Shown: positions 24,117-30,667 of the stretch, one piece after another | Layout: each line of letters starts with the position of its first letter | How positions within the stretch are numbered: position 1 is the first letter of the stretch | Source of the DNA: Sphacelaria rigidula | Taxonomy: Eukaryota > Phaeophyceae > Sphacelariales | Assembly: GCA_964200075.2 (NCBI GenBank) | Contig: CAXNAA020000042.1 | Span: 1-32,011 of the forward strand | Direction: 5' to 3' | Length of the DNA: 32,011 nucleotides | Program-made: the position numbers and the translations under genes | Notes under the pieces: generated by a model | Told to the model about the DNA's origin: nothing | What the model saw: the letters and a program-made list of their open reading frames with translations, nothing else | The model's database searches: none

Positions 24117-24751
24117 GCAATAACAACAGCAAACAAACACACACACAACGCAAGCATAAACAACACAACAAGATGATTATCTCGCATCACGTAGCTGATT
24201 GCAACACTCCAGCTCGTGATCAGAAAAAACATGAAAAAAAAGTGGAGAAAAAAAAAAGGAAAAGAAAAACTAGAAGAACAAAACCTTTACAAAATAGCTG
24301 CTGTCACATGAGACGAGAGACAAATCCTTCTTCGCTCTGTGCTAAGCTCAGCGATCCCGCCGTGCACGTCCATCAACAGATGAAGCCGAAGGAGCTCCCT
24401 TCGAGGCAATGCGCGTAACCGACAGACAGATACCTACATGAGTCCTCTGCGGCCTACAGCAGGGCCGACTCGATCTTCAAGCACCTGCACAGGCTACACC
24501 AATAACATTTTCCTCTATACCTCGCACAGGGTCACACCAGCAGCAACGCCGCCCGCTACCGCCAGTTCAGCTAGACGGCGGAAGTCCCAGGATGACGAGC
24601 CTCCATCAGTCCCACCGCCGGGTAGATCAAGCAGTTGCTCAAGCTGTGCTTGTCGCTGCTGCTGGCCGAGGTGACATGTTTGAAAACGCGACGTCACCAC
24701 CAGGATCCGCGAGCGTCGCCCGAGCTGTGTGCTATTCCTGGCCGACCGCAC
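3783..24751 (-). CDS. GLDH: L-galactono-1,4-lactone dehydrogenase, mitochondrial (split gene, 12 firm exons + 1 probable)
   Basis: This flavoenzyme oxidises L-galactono-1,4-lactone to L-ascorbate at the mitochondrial inner membrane and passes electrons to cytochrome c; in plants it also helps assemble complex I. Twelve exons (21778 down to 3783) total 1509 nt, giving 502 residues plus TAG, close to the mature plant enzyme. Numbering from the exon at 21680-21778, I see the FAD-binding loop VGSALSPNG (51-59), SISEQQ (113-118), VGAHGTGA (125-132), the catalytic Glu369 and Arg371 in PIEQRW, and HWAK (437-440). The loop has Leu55 where covalent-FAD aldonolactone oxidases carry His, which argues for a dehydrogenase with non-covalent FAD. 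All joins keep frame (phase 0 except three phase-2 introns), so the gene looks functional. The start codon is not located. The span above 21778 depends on a less certain exon. Confidence 0.88.
4395..4715. repeat. AT-rich simple-sequence tract
   Basis: Nearly uninterrupted TATAT/CATATAT variants lie inside the TIR element. No gene signal is visible. Confidence 0.9.
4720..5050. repeat. Diverged direct repeat inside the TIR element
   Basis: Two copies start near 4720 and 4892 with AAGGAGCAGAAGC. Each continues through CCC(G/A)CAAA(A/G)CCCACA to TTTATTGATCAAT-like and ACAAAATC-ACAGA segments. A third partial copy of the last part begins near 5005. Confidence 0.75.
5119..5127. other. Assembly gap (9 Ns)
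   Basis: Nine ambiguous bases follow directly on GCGTACTCATTTGTTGCTTG, a sequence also seen at 14968. The true gap length is unknown. Confidence 0.99.
5255..5625. repeat. GAGCTA minisatellite, array 1 (about 42-bp unit)
   Basis: The unit runs approximately GAGCTATGAGAGCTGCATGA, then GCTACACATGTTTGCCCTGGGT. It is interspersed with a variant containing GAGCTACCAACCCGTAGCTC, then ATCAGCTCATATTC. A short piece of the same array lies left of the TIR element (about 4186-4248). Because the period is a multiple of three, the minus strand stays open in places and encodes a 14-residue repeat (AH.GQT.VAH.A). I do not regard it as a gene. Confidence 0.9.
5680..6028. other. Unique spacer between minisatellite arrays, with a CAC-rich tract
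   Basis: It separates the two GAGCTA arrays and contains a (CA)/(CAC)-rich stretch around 5780-5852. No conserved coding signal was seen. It may be another insertion into one original array, but its ends show no clear inverted repeats. Confidence 0.5.
6035..6440. repeat. GAGCTA minisatellite, array 2
   Basis: Same family as the array at 5255-5625, with units such as TGAGCTACGCATGTTTGCCC and the variant GAGCTACCAACCCGTAGCTC near 6310 and 6390. It lies within the last GLDH intron. Confidence 0.9.
7258..7344 (-). CDS. GLDH: GLDH exon: HWAK motif
   Basis: One nucleotide completes Arg, then 28 codons plus 2 nt follow. It contains YNCVDHWAKLEKP, the C-terminal HWAK motif of aldonolactone oxidoreductases that contacts the flavin. 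The donor is GGAG followed by GTAAGA. The next exon lies 3,345 bp away. Confidence 0.95.
7720..7838 (-). CDS. GLDH: GLDH exon: FSWVGIIMYLP segment
   Basis: This exon has 39 codons plus 2 nt. It contains MFSWVGIIMYLPMDDADARK, then TEAFFAYRDTC, matching plant FSWVGIIMYLPTADPRQRK. The acceptor is TTCAAG and the donor is AG followed by GTAATG, leaving phase 2. Confidence 0.95.
8244..8366 (-). CDS. GLDH: GLDH exon: active-site Glu/Arg
   Basis: This 41-codon exon lies between TATGCAG and a GTGAGG donor. It contains APAPIEQRW, carrying the Glu and Arg known to bind substrate in Arabidopsis GLDH, followed by SPAHDPASPDT. Confidence 0.95.
8367..9737 (-). other. GLDH: GLDH intron (1,371 bp) with an imperfect hairpin
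   Basis: No internal gene is recognised. GAGAATCAAGGGAAGAGAAA near 8875 is mirrored by CTCTTTCCTTGATTCTC near 8935-8952, giving a stem of roughly 20 bp. Confidence 0.75.
9738..9902 (-). CDS. GLDH: GLDH exon: AEAEYWRR...CGGQQWVSE region
   Basis: This 55-codon exon lies between TTGTAG and a GTGCGA donor. It contains VNEAEAEYWRRSQGTRV, ILGFECGGQQWVSEVCFP and GTLEQPNDKDLDYM, almost point for point the conserved plant cap-domain core. Confidence 0.96.
10271..10411 (-). CDS. GLDH: GLDH exon: cap domain
   Basis: This 47-codon exon contains DIKSMNFADLRDRLLALGAL then DVEWIKK, matching plant LSFTELRDKLLALDPLN...KV. The acceptor is CTGCCTGCAG and the donor GTGAGC. The first dozen residues (PLRELLLKRIGS) are weakly conserved. 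A small extra exon in the 782-bp intron before it cannot be excluded, but direct joining keeps frame and length. Confidence 0.88.
10412..11193 (-). other. GLDH: GLDH intron (782 bp)
   Basis: No gene seen. Around 10697 it contains AAGTAACAAATGAGTACGCC followed by a poly-C run, a motif found twice more in the window (5098 and 14968, opposite strand). Confidence 0.75.
11194..11284 (-). CDS. GLDH: GLDH exon: YMWIPYTDAV segment
   Basis: One nucleotide completes a split Arg codon, followed by 30 codons. It begins YMWIPYTDAVIVVRSNPMG, the conserved start of the substrate-binding (cap) domain. The acceptor is CTGCAG and the donor is CAG followed by GTAGGG, phase 0. Confidence 0.93.
11416..11561 (-). 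CDS. GLDH: GLDH exon: end of the FAD domain, before a GC-AG intron
   Basis: This exon has 48 codons plus 2 nt (phase 2 at its end). It contains VGLGALGVVTEVTVKCVPRH, then SLLRDNKHV, matching the plant GLGGLGVV...ENKHV region. Frame is kept only if splicing uses AG followed by GCAAGC, so the 131-bp intron 11285-11415 is GC-AG. The nearby GT (CAT followed by GTCAGG) would break the frame. Confidence 0.92.
12036..12170 (-). CDS. GLDH: GLDH exon: GAHGTGA flavin motif
   Basis: This 45-codon exon runs from CTACAG to a GTGAAC donor, phase 0. It begins VGAHGTGASIPPVDEQVVSM and ends HNPDLFRMAK. The first motif follows directly on GGFLQ of the preceding exon, as in plant GLDH. Confidence 0.95.
12171..13100 (-). 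other. GLDH: GLDH intron (930 bp)
   Basis: Bounded by GTACTG and CTACAG. Nothing else is recognised in it. Confidence 0.8.
13101..13205 (-). CDS. GLDH: GLDH exon: second part of the FAD domain
   Basis: This 35-codon exon lies between TGTAG and a GTACTG donor, phase 0 at both ends. It contains AGARVQQVVDALAPHGLTLQ, then NFASISEQQMGG, the family's SISEQ-type motif contacting FAD. Confidence 0.95.
13574..13741 (-). CDS. GLDH: GLDH exon: FAD-binding loop
   Basis: This 56-codon exon starts after TTTCAG and ends before GTGAGA, phase 0 at both ends. It reads VERIIRDAHEAGESVRVVGS, then ALSPNG, then ILEVDKARGTVTVE. This is the pyrophosphate-binding loop and following strands of the vanillyl-alcohol-oxidase flavoprotein fold. 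Leu sits at the position used by covalent-FAD family members for a flavin-linking His. Confidence 0.95.
14368..14600. repeat. Cluster of small perfect or near-perfect hairpins
   Basis: Examples are GAGGATTTATCCTC (14368-14381), GAAGCATAGACTGCTTC (14500-14516), GGAGCAGAAAAACTGCTCC (14519-14537), GGAGCATAAACTCC (14546-14559) and GAAGAAGCATAGATTTCTTC (14581-14600). The last four lie within about 100 bp and have similar loops. Confidence 0.8.
14636..14770. repeat. 41-bp tandem repeat, about 3 copies
   Basis: AGGTACAACAGGGAGCAGAG starts at 14636, 14677 and 14718. A decayed fourth start (AGGTGCAA) is at 14759. It lies beyond the 3' end of the pol remnant and may belong to the element's untranslated region or LTR, but no matching second LTR was found. 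Confidence 0.9.
15327..15650 (-). pseudogene. Ty3/gypsy pol: domain C-terminal to the chromodomain
   Basis: This block holds LPKGSYFWFEGSDDLWWL, YIVRFIDDPGP and YTTSSSAPCGSWCLQ. I recognise it as the tail of a group of stramenopile gypsy polyproteins, following the chromodomain. Its function is unknown to me. It is read in a different frame from the chromodomain block, so a frameshift lies near 15630-15650. Confidence 0.7.
15631..15990 (-). pseudogene. Ty3/gypsy pol: chromodomain block, with in-frame stops
   Basis: GHQITRGRGGRIAVVYKIHW, then HGLRRASWERESHL, resembles a chromodomain (aromatic residues and the W-x-G / SWE pattern). A chromodomain of this kind targets integration to marked chromatin. 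It is in the same frame as the integrase but separated from it by a TAG (about 16009) and a TGA (about 15931). Confidence 0.75.
16009..17320 (-). pseudogene. Ty3/gypsy integrase, degenerate
   Basis: The HHCC zinc finger is split over three frames: CHTDLSCH in one (about 17140-17198), then GVTRTLTLMERFYWW and CFEC in another. The core has Asp in LSDNG (16774-16776) and Glu in GGTERV (16666-16668), but the first catalytic Asp is missing. The segment reads HLEVGPLP where the family has an Asp two residues before the V/F-GPL, and seems shortened by a few codons. A GPF-type module (TGPFKIL) and RVSVHRCKPC follow, ending near LPAGLT-stop. Frameshifts lie near 17135, 17195 and 17310. Confidence 0.88.
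17310..18005 (-). pseudogene. Ty3/gypsy pol: pre-integrase linker, 5'-truncated
   Basis: This is a Pro/Thr/Ser/Ala-rich stretch followed by HEFLASYSHRDWAREQN and DVYELVRKGTL, which fits the spacer between RNase H and integrase. No reverse transcriptase or RNase H motifs precede it. The coding signal fades at about 18.0-18.18 kb, next to the oppositely oriented gag-like frame. Confidence 0.6.
18254..20056 (+). CDS. Gag-like, Ser/Arg/Pro-rich protein of a retroelement
   Basis: A 600-codon frame starts at the ATG at 18254 (MSHRHNAASSPQLRN); upstream in-frame codons are also open to 18239. It has an imperfect duplication in the N-terminal third (RPVL...VPPAES, about residues 76-97 and 118-139). 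A repeated SSR...R.KN...H.R..D module follows (about residues 345-430), then a likely coiled coil (SLQQRLTDLERELAKS, about residue 482) and Ala/Thr/Pro-rich runs. No capsid homology region or CCHC knuckle is present. Identity as gag is inferred from composition, the coiled coil and its place beside pol. It could instead be an unrelated low-complexity protein. Confidence 0.5.
   Translation: MSHRHNAASSPQLRNQSLRRTRSKTPGGSKSFDMSVASPSTIRRTYASAVRSSGSGDQPSSDARSSGLDDKTMTPRPVLSRTDSDSENRLVPPAESLAPDRHVSEPITVDPVALPSLRPVLPNPDVESEVRIVPPAESMPLDTRAQLGPVTVASTVAPRRTTIDKSRDDSVPTKRIASGARDFVTRASSVTDPHRTTLGSPMRPAAQSNVGPAVAAMHSALQNMHDTSSASAHTPVSALIEAFSAYARPRSKTNGRLLTSAHVQFNDDSAPATPKPARLAPRSATSRPPFVSHEKINQHESSPSSTSNQSLARAPERRRTPTVGHDHVTRAGSSKDNSQHSLNSSRVFARPKNVAHGRIYDGSSRHSSNSSRAPKRSVNVDRDRTHDDDSRHRSSSSRVHSRSKNTDHATARTPPTPHPSRRHHLRNDNTVHAADIQNVFSDMSPALESSIGGSSRTSSHDRRPRNDRDPPPRSDAAIIRSLQQRLTDLERELAKSTMENKRTTAAAAKITVQNTGVIAAAAAATTAAAAAATLAAARPATPTTVTAPTTVAAPSTVDTDADSDPTPGPVTDAPVRSPPSVEDRRISVRSATSIAPLASS
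20057..20538 (+). pseudogene. Continuation of the gag-like frame after a frameshift
   Basis: Beyond the stop at 20056 the coding texture continues in another frame: EDYASQAPALAKDILDQQRE, then a charged Ala/Glu/Gln-rich, helix-prone region to 20538. A short bridge in the third frame (EAVPEPPPRGAADAH) lies between. Two compensating frameshifts near 20050 and 20100 would join them. This suggests one longer gag-like protein that has decayed. Confidence 0.45.
20539..21679. other. Intron sequence right of the retroelement, no gene seen
   Basis: No conserved protein, strong repeat or LTR match to 13742-15326 was recognised here. Confidence 0.5.
21680..21778 (-). CDS. GLDH: GLDH exon: N-terminus of the mature enzyme
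   Basis: This 33-codon exon contains the segment ENWSSTHSVKTKAYLQPES, matching the conserved plant motif around NWSGTH...QPE that opens the FAD-binding domain. The acceptor follows a pyrimidine-rich tract (CTCCTCCCGTCTTGTTTTGGACAG). The donor is GAG followed by GTGAGA. Both ends are phase 0. It is separated from the next exon by a 7,938-bp intron that contains the retroelement. Confidence 0.88.
23934..24240. repeat. Direct repeat spaced about 240 bp, around a CAA run
   Basis: GATTATCTCACATTAGCTGA at 23934 and GATTATCTCGCATCACGTAGC at 24174 each continue through TGATTGCAA...CCAGC and an A/G-rich tail. They flank a (CAA)n run at about 24066-24130. Confidence 0.75.
24066..24130. repeat. CAA trinucleotide microsatellite
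   Basis: About 20 CAA/ACA units, with CAG and TAA interruptions at the right end. Confidence 0.95.
24521..24751 (-). CDS. GLDH: GLDH probable upstream exon (presequence and membrane segment)
   Basis: An open 77-codon stretch is bounded by a possible acceptor (TATGTGCAG, then GTGCGG) and a donor (GAG, then GTATAG). It ends in phase 0, as needed to join the exon at 21680-21778. The first 37 residues have Arg but no Asp or Glu, as in a mitochondrial presequence. A hydrophobic run (LAELAVAGGVAAGVTLC) follows near the end, where plant GLDH precursors have a membrane segment before the mature enzyme. The block is more GC-rich than its surroundings. There is no in-frame ATG, so at least one more 5' exon is needed. 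The case rests on composition and phase, not on a recognised conserved sequence. Confidence 0.42.
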
Positions 24752-25509
24752 CTGCACATAAGTCGCACATACTTTTCCTTTAGATCTCACGCTACAAATG
24801 AGAGACGTCGACAATGGACACCATAACACACCAGCACCACTTCACGCAGTCGAATGGCATCGCAATACAGATAATCACGAAACATTCAATACCCGAATTA
24901 GCGACTAAAATGGGGTGATACTCAGACGTAAGGTTACAATACTGCCCGAGCCACGCGTCAACGCTTGTGGTGCAAGTGCTGTTGTGTCACTGTATGTGTA
25001 AGGACCACTGCTTCTGGGTGGGAATAAGCAATCTTGAAAAAAGTAGCGTCAGCCCACAAAAGCTAGCGGAGATACTGCGCTTGGTACAAGTTGTGGTCAA
25101 GCGGTAATGACCAGTCGCAAGTGTTCTTGCCAATATCCAAGGATGCACATGAGTCTGAGGATGCATCAAAATGCAGCTTTTTTTTTTTGCGGCGCCGGCT
25201 CGCCAAAACAATAATTTTTCAGGGATTATTCTCCATACAAACAGGTGGTTTACGCCCTGACAAATAAGGCATGTCTTACTCTCTGCCTTGAAGCTCCTTT
25301 CAGGAAGGGTTTCCTGAGACGGTGTTGCTTGAAATGCCCCGATCTTCTCAAGGCACACAGAGGCAAGCGTAAAATGACGCCGTTAGTTTAGAACTCTTTC
25401 AAACCGGGGGCTAGGGGACACAAATACGTCGAAGGGCATTGGACACGTGATTTTCATCTACGAAACCCCTTTGAGGTCCCGTTTGAACGAGACAAAAAAA
25501 TGAGAATAC

Positions 25510-25545
25510 AATGATGATGATGATGATGATGTTGATGATGACAAG
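25510..25545. repeat. GAT trinucleotide microsatellite
   Basis: A run of GAT/ATG units with one GTT interruption. Confidence 0.9.
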
Positions 25546-25659
25546 GACGATATGACGGTTCACGATTTCATCATGACGAGATATCGGTCACCTTTCCTAT
25601 CGATGGAAAAAAAAACAATTATAATGAAGATACAATGACGGTAAACAACACGCAAACAG

Positions 25660-25936
25660 ACCAAGGATTCCCAGCAGGATCATGCGCTAGGTGCATGGGC
25701 ATTGTTGCATGGCCGAAACGCGGACCACCTCCCGCACGAGGAGAGACAGCAACAGCGGCGGCAGCAGCATCTGCACTTCAAGCAGCTGTGTACGATTTCG
25801 GGTGGGATTGAATCAGCGGGTGCCGAGACTGTTGCTGCTGCTGCTCTTCCTCGTGCGAGAGACAGTCCGCGTTTCGACGGTGCGACAATTCACATGCACC
25901 TTGCGCACGATTGCCACCCTGCTGGGAATCCCTGGT
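25660..25936. mobile_element. Foldback (hairpin) element, copy 1
   Basis: ACCAAGGATTCCCAGCAGG at the left is mirrored by CCTGCTGGGAATCCCTGGT at the right, and pairing continues inward through GAAACGCGGAC...TC.CGCACGAGGA. Arms are roughly 100-120 bp. A diverged copy in the same orientation lies at 29432-29718, and similarity extends into the flanks (from about 25597, TCCTATCGATGG). Confidence 0.75.
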
Positions 25937-26035
25937 CCGTACTAACCGCCGGTGTTGACGAAAAAGGAAAATTGAGAATGGAACGATGAGAGTAACAGTG
26001 AAATGACGGTTCACAACTTCATCATCACAAGATAT

Positions 26036-26850
26036 AAGGCGCGTCTCATAGTAGCACATTTTCCCCCATCGAATGAATGCGGTGGAAAACATTTTTTTCG
26101 ATATTATAGGTCCACCACATTTCTGTTCCTAGGTGGCTTCAACTATTTTCATAATTAGTGGCGTGCGGAGAAGAAGTAAAAAACAAGAAAGCTAAGCCTT
26201 TTCGATCGAAAACATGCGGTCGAAAGGCACAAAGGGGCACTTGACTCCTATCTTGCACACGACCACGCTAGATACCACCGTTCACAGAACCATGCAAATC
26301 CCACACGATTTATTCTGAGCTACCGTCGCAGCCTTGCAGCATAGAGCACGAGTACAGCACAGGGATAAATACACTACAGTACTTGGGTATGCTTTGTTCA
26401 TTTTTCGTTGGCGAAAACTTGAGCATCTTTCACGGTAGGGAGCAACGACGGAACTGCGTGGTACGGTGGGCGAACGACTCGCGTGCACGCTCATGGACAG
26501 TGCAGGCAGTACAAAGCTGCACGTTGTCCAAGTCCTTTTCACGTCACATTGTATTCAGGGAGAACAGATAGTCCGACGCTGTCTGTACTGCACGTTGCCC
26601 GCTTCTCTTTCACATCCTACCGTACGAAACATGCACACATACACTCAGACACACTGGATGCAAACAGTGCACAATACAGACTGTCTGTGCTGTACATGAG
26701 AGACCAAGTACCGTTTCACGAATTTCACTGTCTTTTTTCGATTGAAAGCTTGAAAATTTGCTTGGACCCGACTCGAGAAATTGAGCGAATTTCGCTCAAA
26801 TCAATCCCACCGCCCTTTTTTTCGATCGAATAAATTGTGCCAAGGCCACT
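26036..26850. mobile_element. Non-autonomous TIR DNA element, copy A
   Basis: It is collinear with 31028-31894 over its length. Shared landmarks include GCGGT(G/C)GAA, GAAAACTTG.GCATCT, GCTCATGGACAGT, CGTTGCCCGCTTCT and TTTCACGAATT. The ends carry inverted TTCGATCGAA...GCGGT-GA motifs (about 26200 and 26800-26830). No transposase is encoded. The right end abuts or overlaps the foldback element at 26837. Confidence 0.65.
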
Positions 26851-27315
26851 TTTCATTGTTGAAAAAAAGTTGTTGAAAACTGTACTTTTGGCCTTTCCTC
26901 GTCGTTTTTCACCCGATAACAGGGCGAGGCGGATGATGGCACCTTGGAATGGCTTGCTCTACTCGTTGAGATCGTTCCAGGGCACCTTCGTGTTTTCCGT
27001 AGGCCGCGGTATTGTTTTTGGCCCAACTTGCATTTTCAACAACAAACGGTCAAGTTACAAAAAAAATGGCTGTTTTTCCACTATTTTTTTATAAGTTGAC
27101 CGTTTGTTATTGAAAATGCAAGTTGGACAAAAAGCAAAACTGCGACCTACGGTAAACACGAAGGTGACATGGAACGGTCTCAACGAGTAGAACCGGTCAT
27201 TCCAAGGTGTCGTCATCCACCTTGCCCTCTTATCGGGCGAAAAACGACGAAGGGTCAAAAATACAGTTTTCAAAACGATTTTTATTTCAATACAAAAGAA
27301 GTGGCCTAAGGCTAC
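26837..27315. mobile_element. Long-arm foldback element
   Basis: The left arm 26837-27057 and right arm 27092-27315 are inverted copies of about 220 bp around a 34-bp A/T-rich spacer. Matching pieces include TTGAAAACTGTA, TTTTTCACCCGATAA / TTATCGGGCGAAAAA, CTCAACGAGTAGA (with its complement) and CATTTTCAA(C)AACAAACGGTC. Both arms read as a similar peptide in opposite strands, which is expected from the palindrome and is not evidence of a gene. The outer end GTGGCCTAAGGCTAC is itself nearly palindromic. Confidence 0.85.
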
Positions 27316-27740
27316 TTCTTATGCATAAAAAAACAGGGTCAGAAACGCGTTTTCCGATAGCAGGCCAAAACCCCACTTCTTAAGTGATGCAGAAACGCGC
27401 TTTCCGATAAGAATTTTTCTGATAACATTTTCCAACAGCCCAAACTTATCAGAAAATCGTGATGTTCTGATAACCTTGGTTTATCAGTAAAATGTTATTG
27501 AAAAAGCGTTTGAACACACCCTACAGCCCACGACAACACCTGTGATGGCTTGGCTGCCACCACTACTACTGTTGTTGTTAGTGCTCGCGGGCATTCAGCG
27601 TGTTGCATCATTGTTCTTCGCTCGCCAGTATCGTGGTGGCCCTTTACCCCATGAGAACAGCACAGGGCAGGGGCGATGACGAGTGCTGTACAGACAGGAC
27701 AGTCTATATGTAGTCCGTACAATATTGTACATTAGTAGCT

Positions 27741-28205
27741 CAGTTCAGGTCTGTGCAGGCAGCGTGTTGCGAACACCCGTCGCAATACTTTACAGACTGC
27801 CCACGCACCCGAGCCTTGTAGAGACAGGACCGGGCTGACAGTACACACAAGACTATAAGATAGAGCTACTACTGTAGTTCATCCAATGCATACAATACAG
27901 TACTGTCTGCTGTACTGTTGTTCATGCTGTCCGTTTCATCGAGTACAACACGCGAACGGTGCAGCGAAATCGCAGATCAGTTCAGGTCTGTGCATGCAGC
28001 GTGTTGCGAACAGACATCCCTATGCAGTACAGACTGTCTACGCACCCAAGCCTTGTAGATACAGGACCGTACTGACAGTACACGCCAGACTTTGAATGGC
28101 GCTACTGTTGCAGTACTACAGCCAATGCATACGATACAGCATTGTCTGTACTGTTGTCCGTGCTCTCCGTATAATCGAGTACTACGGTGTAGCGAAAAAT
28201 CCCAA
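27741..28205. repeat. Tandem duplication, period about 237 bp
   Basis: CAGTTCAGGTCTGTGCA(G/T)GC begins at 27741 and 27978. The copies share GCAGCGTGTTGCGAACA, GCCTTGTAGA.ACAGGACCG, CAATGCATAC.ATACAG and TGTACTGTTGT. They are about 80-85% alike by eye. Confidence 0.88.
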
Positions 28206-28565
28206 CCGTCAGCTCTACAGTCACTTCGTGCAGCAAGGTGGTGTTCTTATTGCTCGTCTTGCATCACACAGCCCACCCTGTATTGCTCGGTCAATATATT
28301 ACAGTAGTGCAGACAGACAGTGCGGACCGTACACCACGACACGACAGCAGGATATTGTGTCTCTCTCGCGCGCCCCAGAATTTGAAATTATGCCCACACG
28401 TCTTGTAGAGAACGATGAACACTGATTTTCCAATGTTGATAGCGTCAATCACGTAAGAAGAGCTACTTCGAAAAATTATGTCGAAAAACGTGCTGTTGAA
28501 AAACGGCCGTTTTGATAACGTTTTTTTTATACATGAGAAGTAGCCTAAGGGCGTGTCTTACAACG

Positions 28566-28800
28566 TCATTTTTCGATCGAAACAGCGCGGTGGAAAACAA
28601 GGGTTCCCATGTGATAGTTTGTGATTTAAACAATCATCAACATTACTTACGATAGTTCGAAGTCGAAAATGTGCGGTGGAAAAAAAAAACTCGATCTAAT
28701 AGGTCGATATTTCAACTGTCGTATTTCATGTTGACAAAAGTTTATATCACGACCTATCAGATCGGAAATCTTGTTTTCCACCGCGTCGTTGGTATACAAA
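28566..28800. mobile_element. Small hairpin element of the GCGGTGGAAAA family
   Basis: GCGCGGTGGAAAACAAG (about 28586) is mirrored by CTTGTTTTCCACCGCG (about 28771). A nested stem pairs TGCGGTGGAAAA...CTCGATCTAATAGGTCG (28670-28714) with CGACCTATCAGATCGG...TTTTCCACCGCG (28751-28787). Confidence 0.75.
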
Positions 28801-29431
28801 ATTTGACTTCACGGCCGACGAGGGAAAGGGACTGCTGAACCCCTCTCGCGATATAAAATGAGGCAAGCACCGCAGAAGGAAGGTGGAGTACTGAAATAAA
28901 ATTAGTTAAAAATAATAAACTCCTGTGTTGGCCTTCCTCCTGTATGACCCGGGCTAATGCGCCTACATATACCAAAAGGTGTAGACTGGCGTTCAGAATA
29001 GATGGGATTACACACACAACACACACCGCATTTTTCCGATCGAAAATCAATGTGCCAAGGCCTATTATTATCAACATTGTTTTTTCATAGATCGCCGATA
29101 TTGTCAGGACTGGCATGTACCCGATTCTTATCAAATGCTTGCGAGTGCAACGGTGTATTCACAGGGCAGGGCATCTCTCCGAAGTGCTGCGTTGTAGTCC
29201 GAATTTTGCAGACTTTGTGGAAAATGGAGCTGCGGGAAAAAAAGAAGCCGCTTCCTTCTCGGAGAAGTCTAAACGCAGAGTCCGAAAATTCTCAAATTTT
29301 CTGATATGTCTGAAAAACCTGTGTCGATAGGAATGGGCCGAAGACACAGTCTAGACGCGCCCTGAGGCGCCATTCCTATCGATGGGGAACAAACAGTGAT
29401 ACGAAAATACGATGACGGTAACAACACGCGA

Positions 29432-29718
29432 ACAGGCCAGCCATTTCGAGCAGGGCGGCAATCACGCGCAAGGTGTATGGGCATTGTCACAGGTCGAAAC
29501 GCGAACCGCCTCCCGCACGAGAAGGAGAAGAAGCAGTACCAGCACATGTGTCCAGTTTGGGGGTGGGGTTAAATCAGCCGGTGCCGAGACTGGTGGTGGT
29601 GATGGTGATGGTGCTGCTGCTCTTCCTCGTGCCAGAGACGGTCCGCGTTTCGACCGTGCGACTACGCCCGCGCACCTTGTGCTCGATTGCCACCGTGCTG
29701 GGAATCGCTGGTCCGTAC
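29432..29718. mobile_element. Foldback (hairpin) element, copy 2
   Basis: It is a diverged copy of 25660-25936. The arms pair through GGCGGCAATCACGCGCAAGGT and ACCTTGTGCTCGATTGCC, and through TCGAAACGCGAACCG and CGGTCCGCGTTTCGA. The centre contains GGTGAT/GGTGCTG simple repeats. Confidence 0.75.
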
Positions 29719-30523
29719 TACCCGCCGATGGGTCCATGCTTGCTCACTCGGCGAAGTGCTGGGACATATAGCTGTGTGCGTCTCTCTTCGGGAGCTGGGC
29801 ACGTCGGGTGTGTATTCCACGCGCGGCTACCGCTGGTGATGGGAAAGCCAGCTGTGCACCCAATGAAGAGTCAGGCAGGCTGCATTTGGAGCGGGACAGA
29901 TTCGCTCGGTAACTACCAGTCAGATCGCTCCATTTCGCTTGGGGATCGCCAGGGGAGTAGTCTAAAACCCAGTGTTCGTGCGGTCGAATCTCGTAGCGCG
30001 TTCCAACGCACTACAGTTTCATAGATAGTGCAGTATAGTACACTGAACACAATACAGAAGTACGGTACAGTACAGGCGCCCAACGCACGGCACCAGCAGG
30101 AGTGTCGCAGCAGCGGACAGCGCGTTTTTCGTCTTACGGAAGACGACACAGCCAACACACCCATATAGCTGTCAGCAGTGTGCGGCCAGCACTGCGTGCC
30201 GACTGAGATTGCTTTCTGCAGAGACGAACACTGCGACAATATCGCAACTCATGCAATCCAAATCATCTTCGCAATGCGTGAACACACCACAACAGTACAG
30301 ACAGTGGAAGCTCCAACACATGAGAGGGCTTGAATGTTTTTGCTGCGGTACAACAACTGTACAGTAGTGAAACATGACATGTTACAAGTTCTAGTCCTCC
30401 ATCTGATTTTGAAGAGGTCCTCAATTTTGGGCAAATGCCGAGTTTGAACGCTCGGCCACAGTCGCGCTTCTTTAAATTCACTGTGGGTTACCCCTATCTG
30501 TGTGTGGGAGGTTTGGCTTGTGA

Positions 30524-30540
30524 TGCGGGCTTCGCCCGCA
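30524..30540. repeat. Perfect small hairpin
   Basis: TGCGGGCTTCGCCCGCA forms a 7-bp stem with a 3-nt loop. Its role is unknown, and it is not called as a terminator in this eukaryotic context. Confidence 0.8.
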
Positions 30541-30667
30541 AATTATTTGTCCGGGTACATCTTCATTTTGCCTAGAGTTGGACAGCCCATGCGTGACAAC
30601 CATATTATATCCCTTGCGCGTTCTCATGGGATTGTTTCTTCGCCCTCACTTTTTCTCAATGGGAATA

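Larger units (their letters stand above)
21779..24520 (-). other. GLDH: Probable GLDH intron (2,742 bp)
   Basis: It lies between the exon at 21680-21778 and the probable upstream exon. It includes a purine-rich stretch (23.55-23.75 kb), a CAA repeat and a duplicated block. No conserved gene was seen. Confidence 0.5.

Noticed and set aside
26837-27273. Two similar peptides on opposite strands, suggesting a duplicated gene
   Set aside because: They are a necessary result of the palindrome. Differences between the arms do not look protein-constrained.
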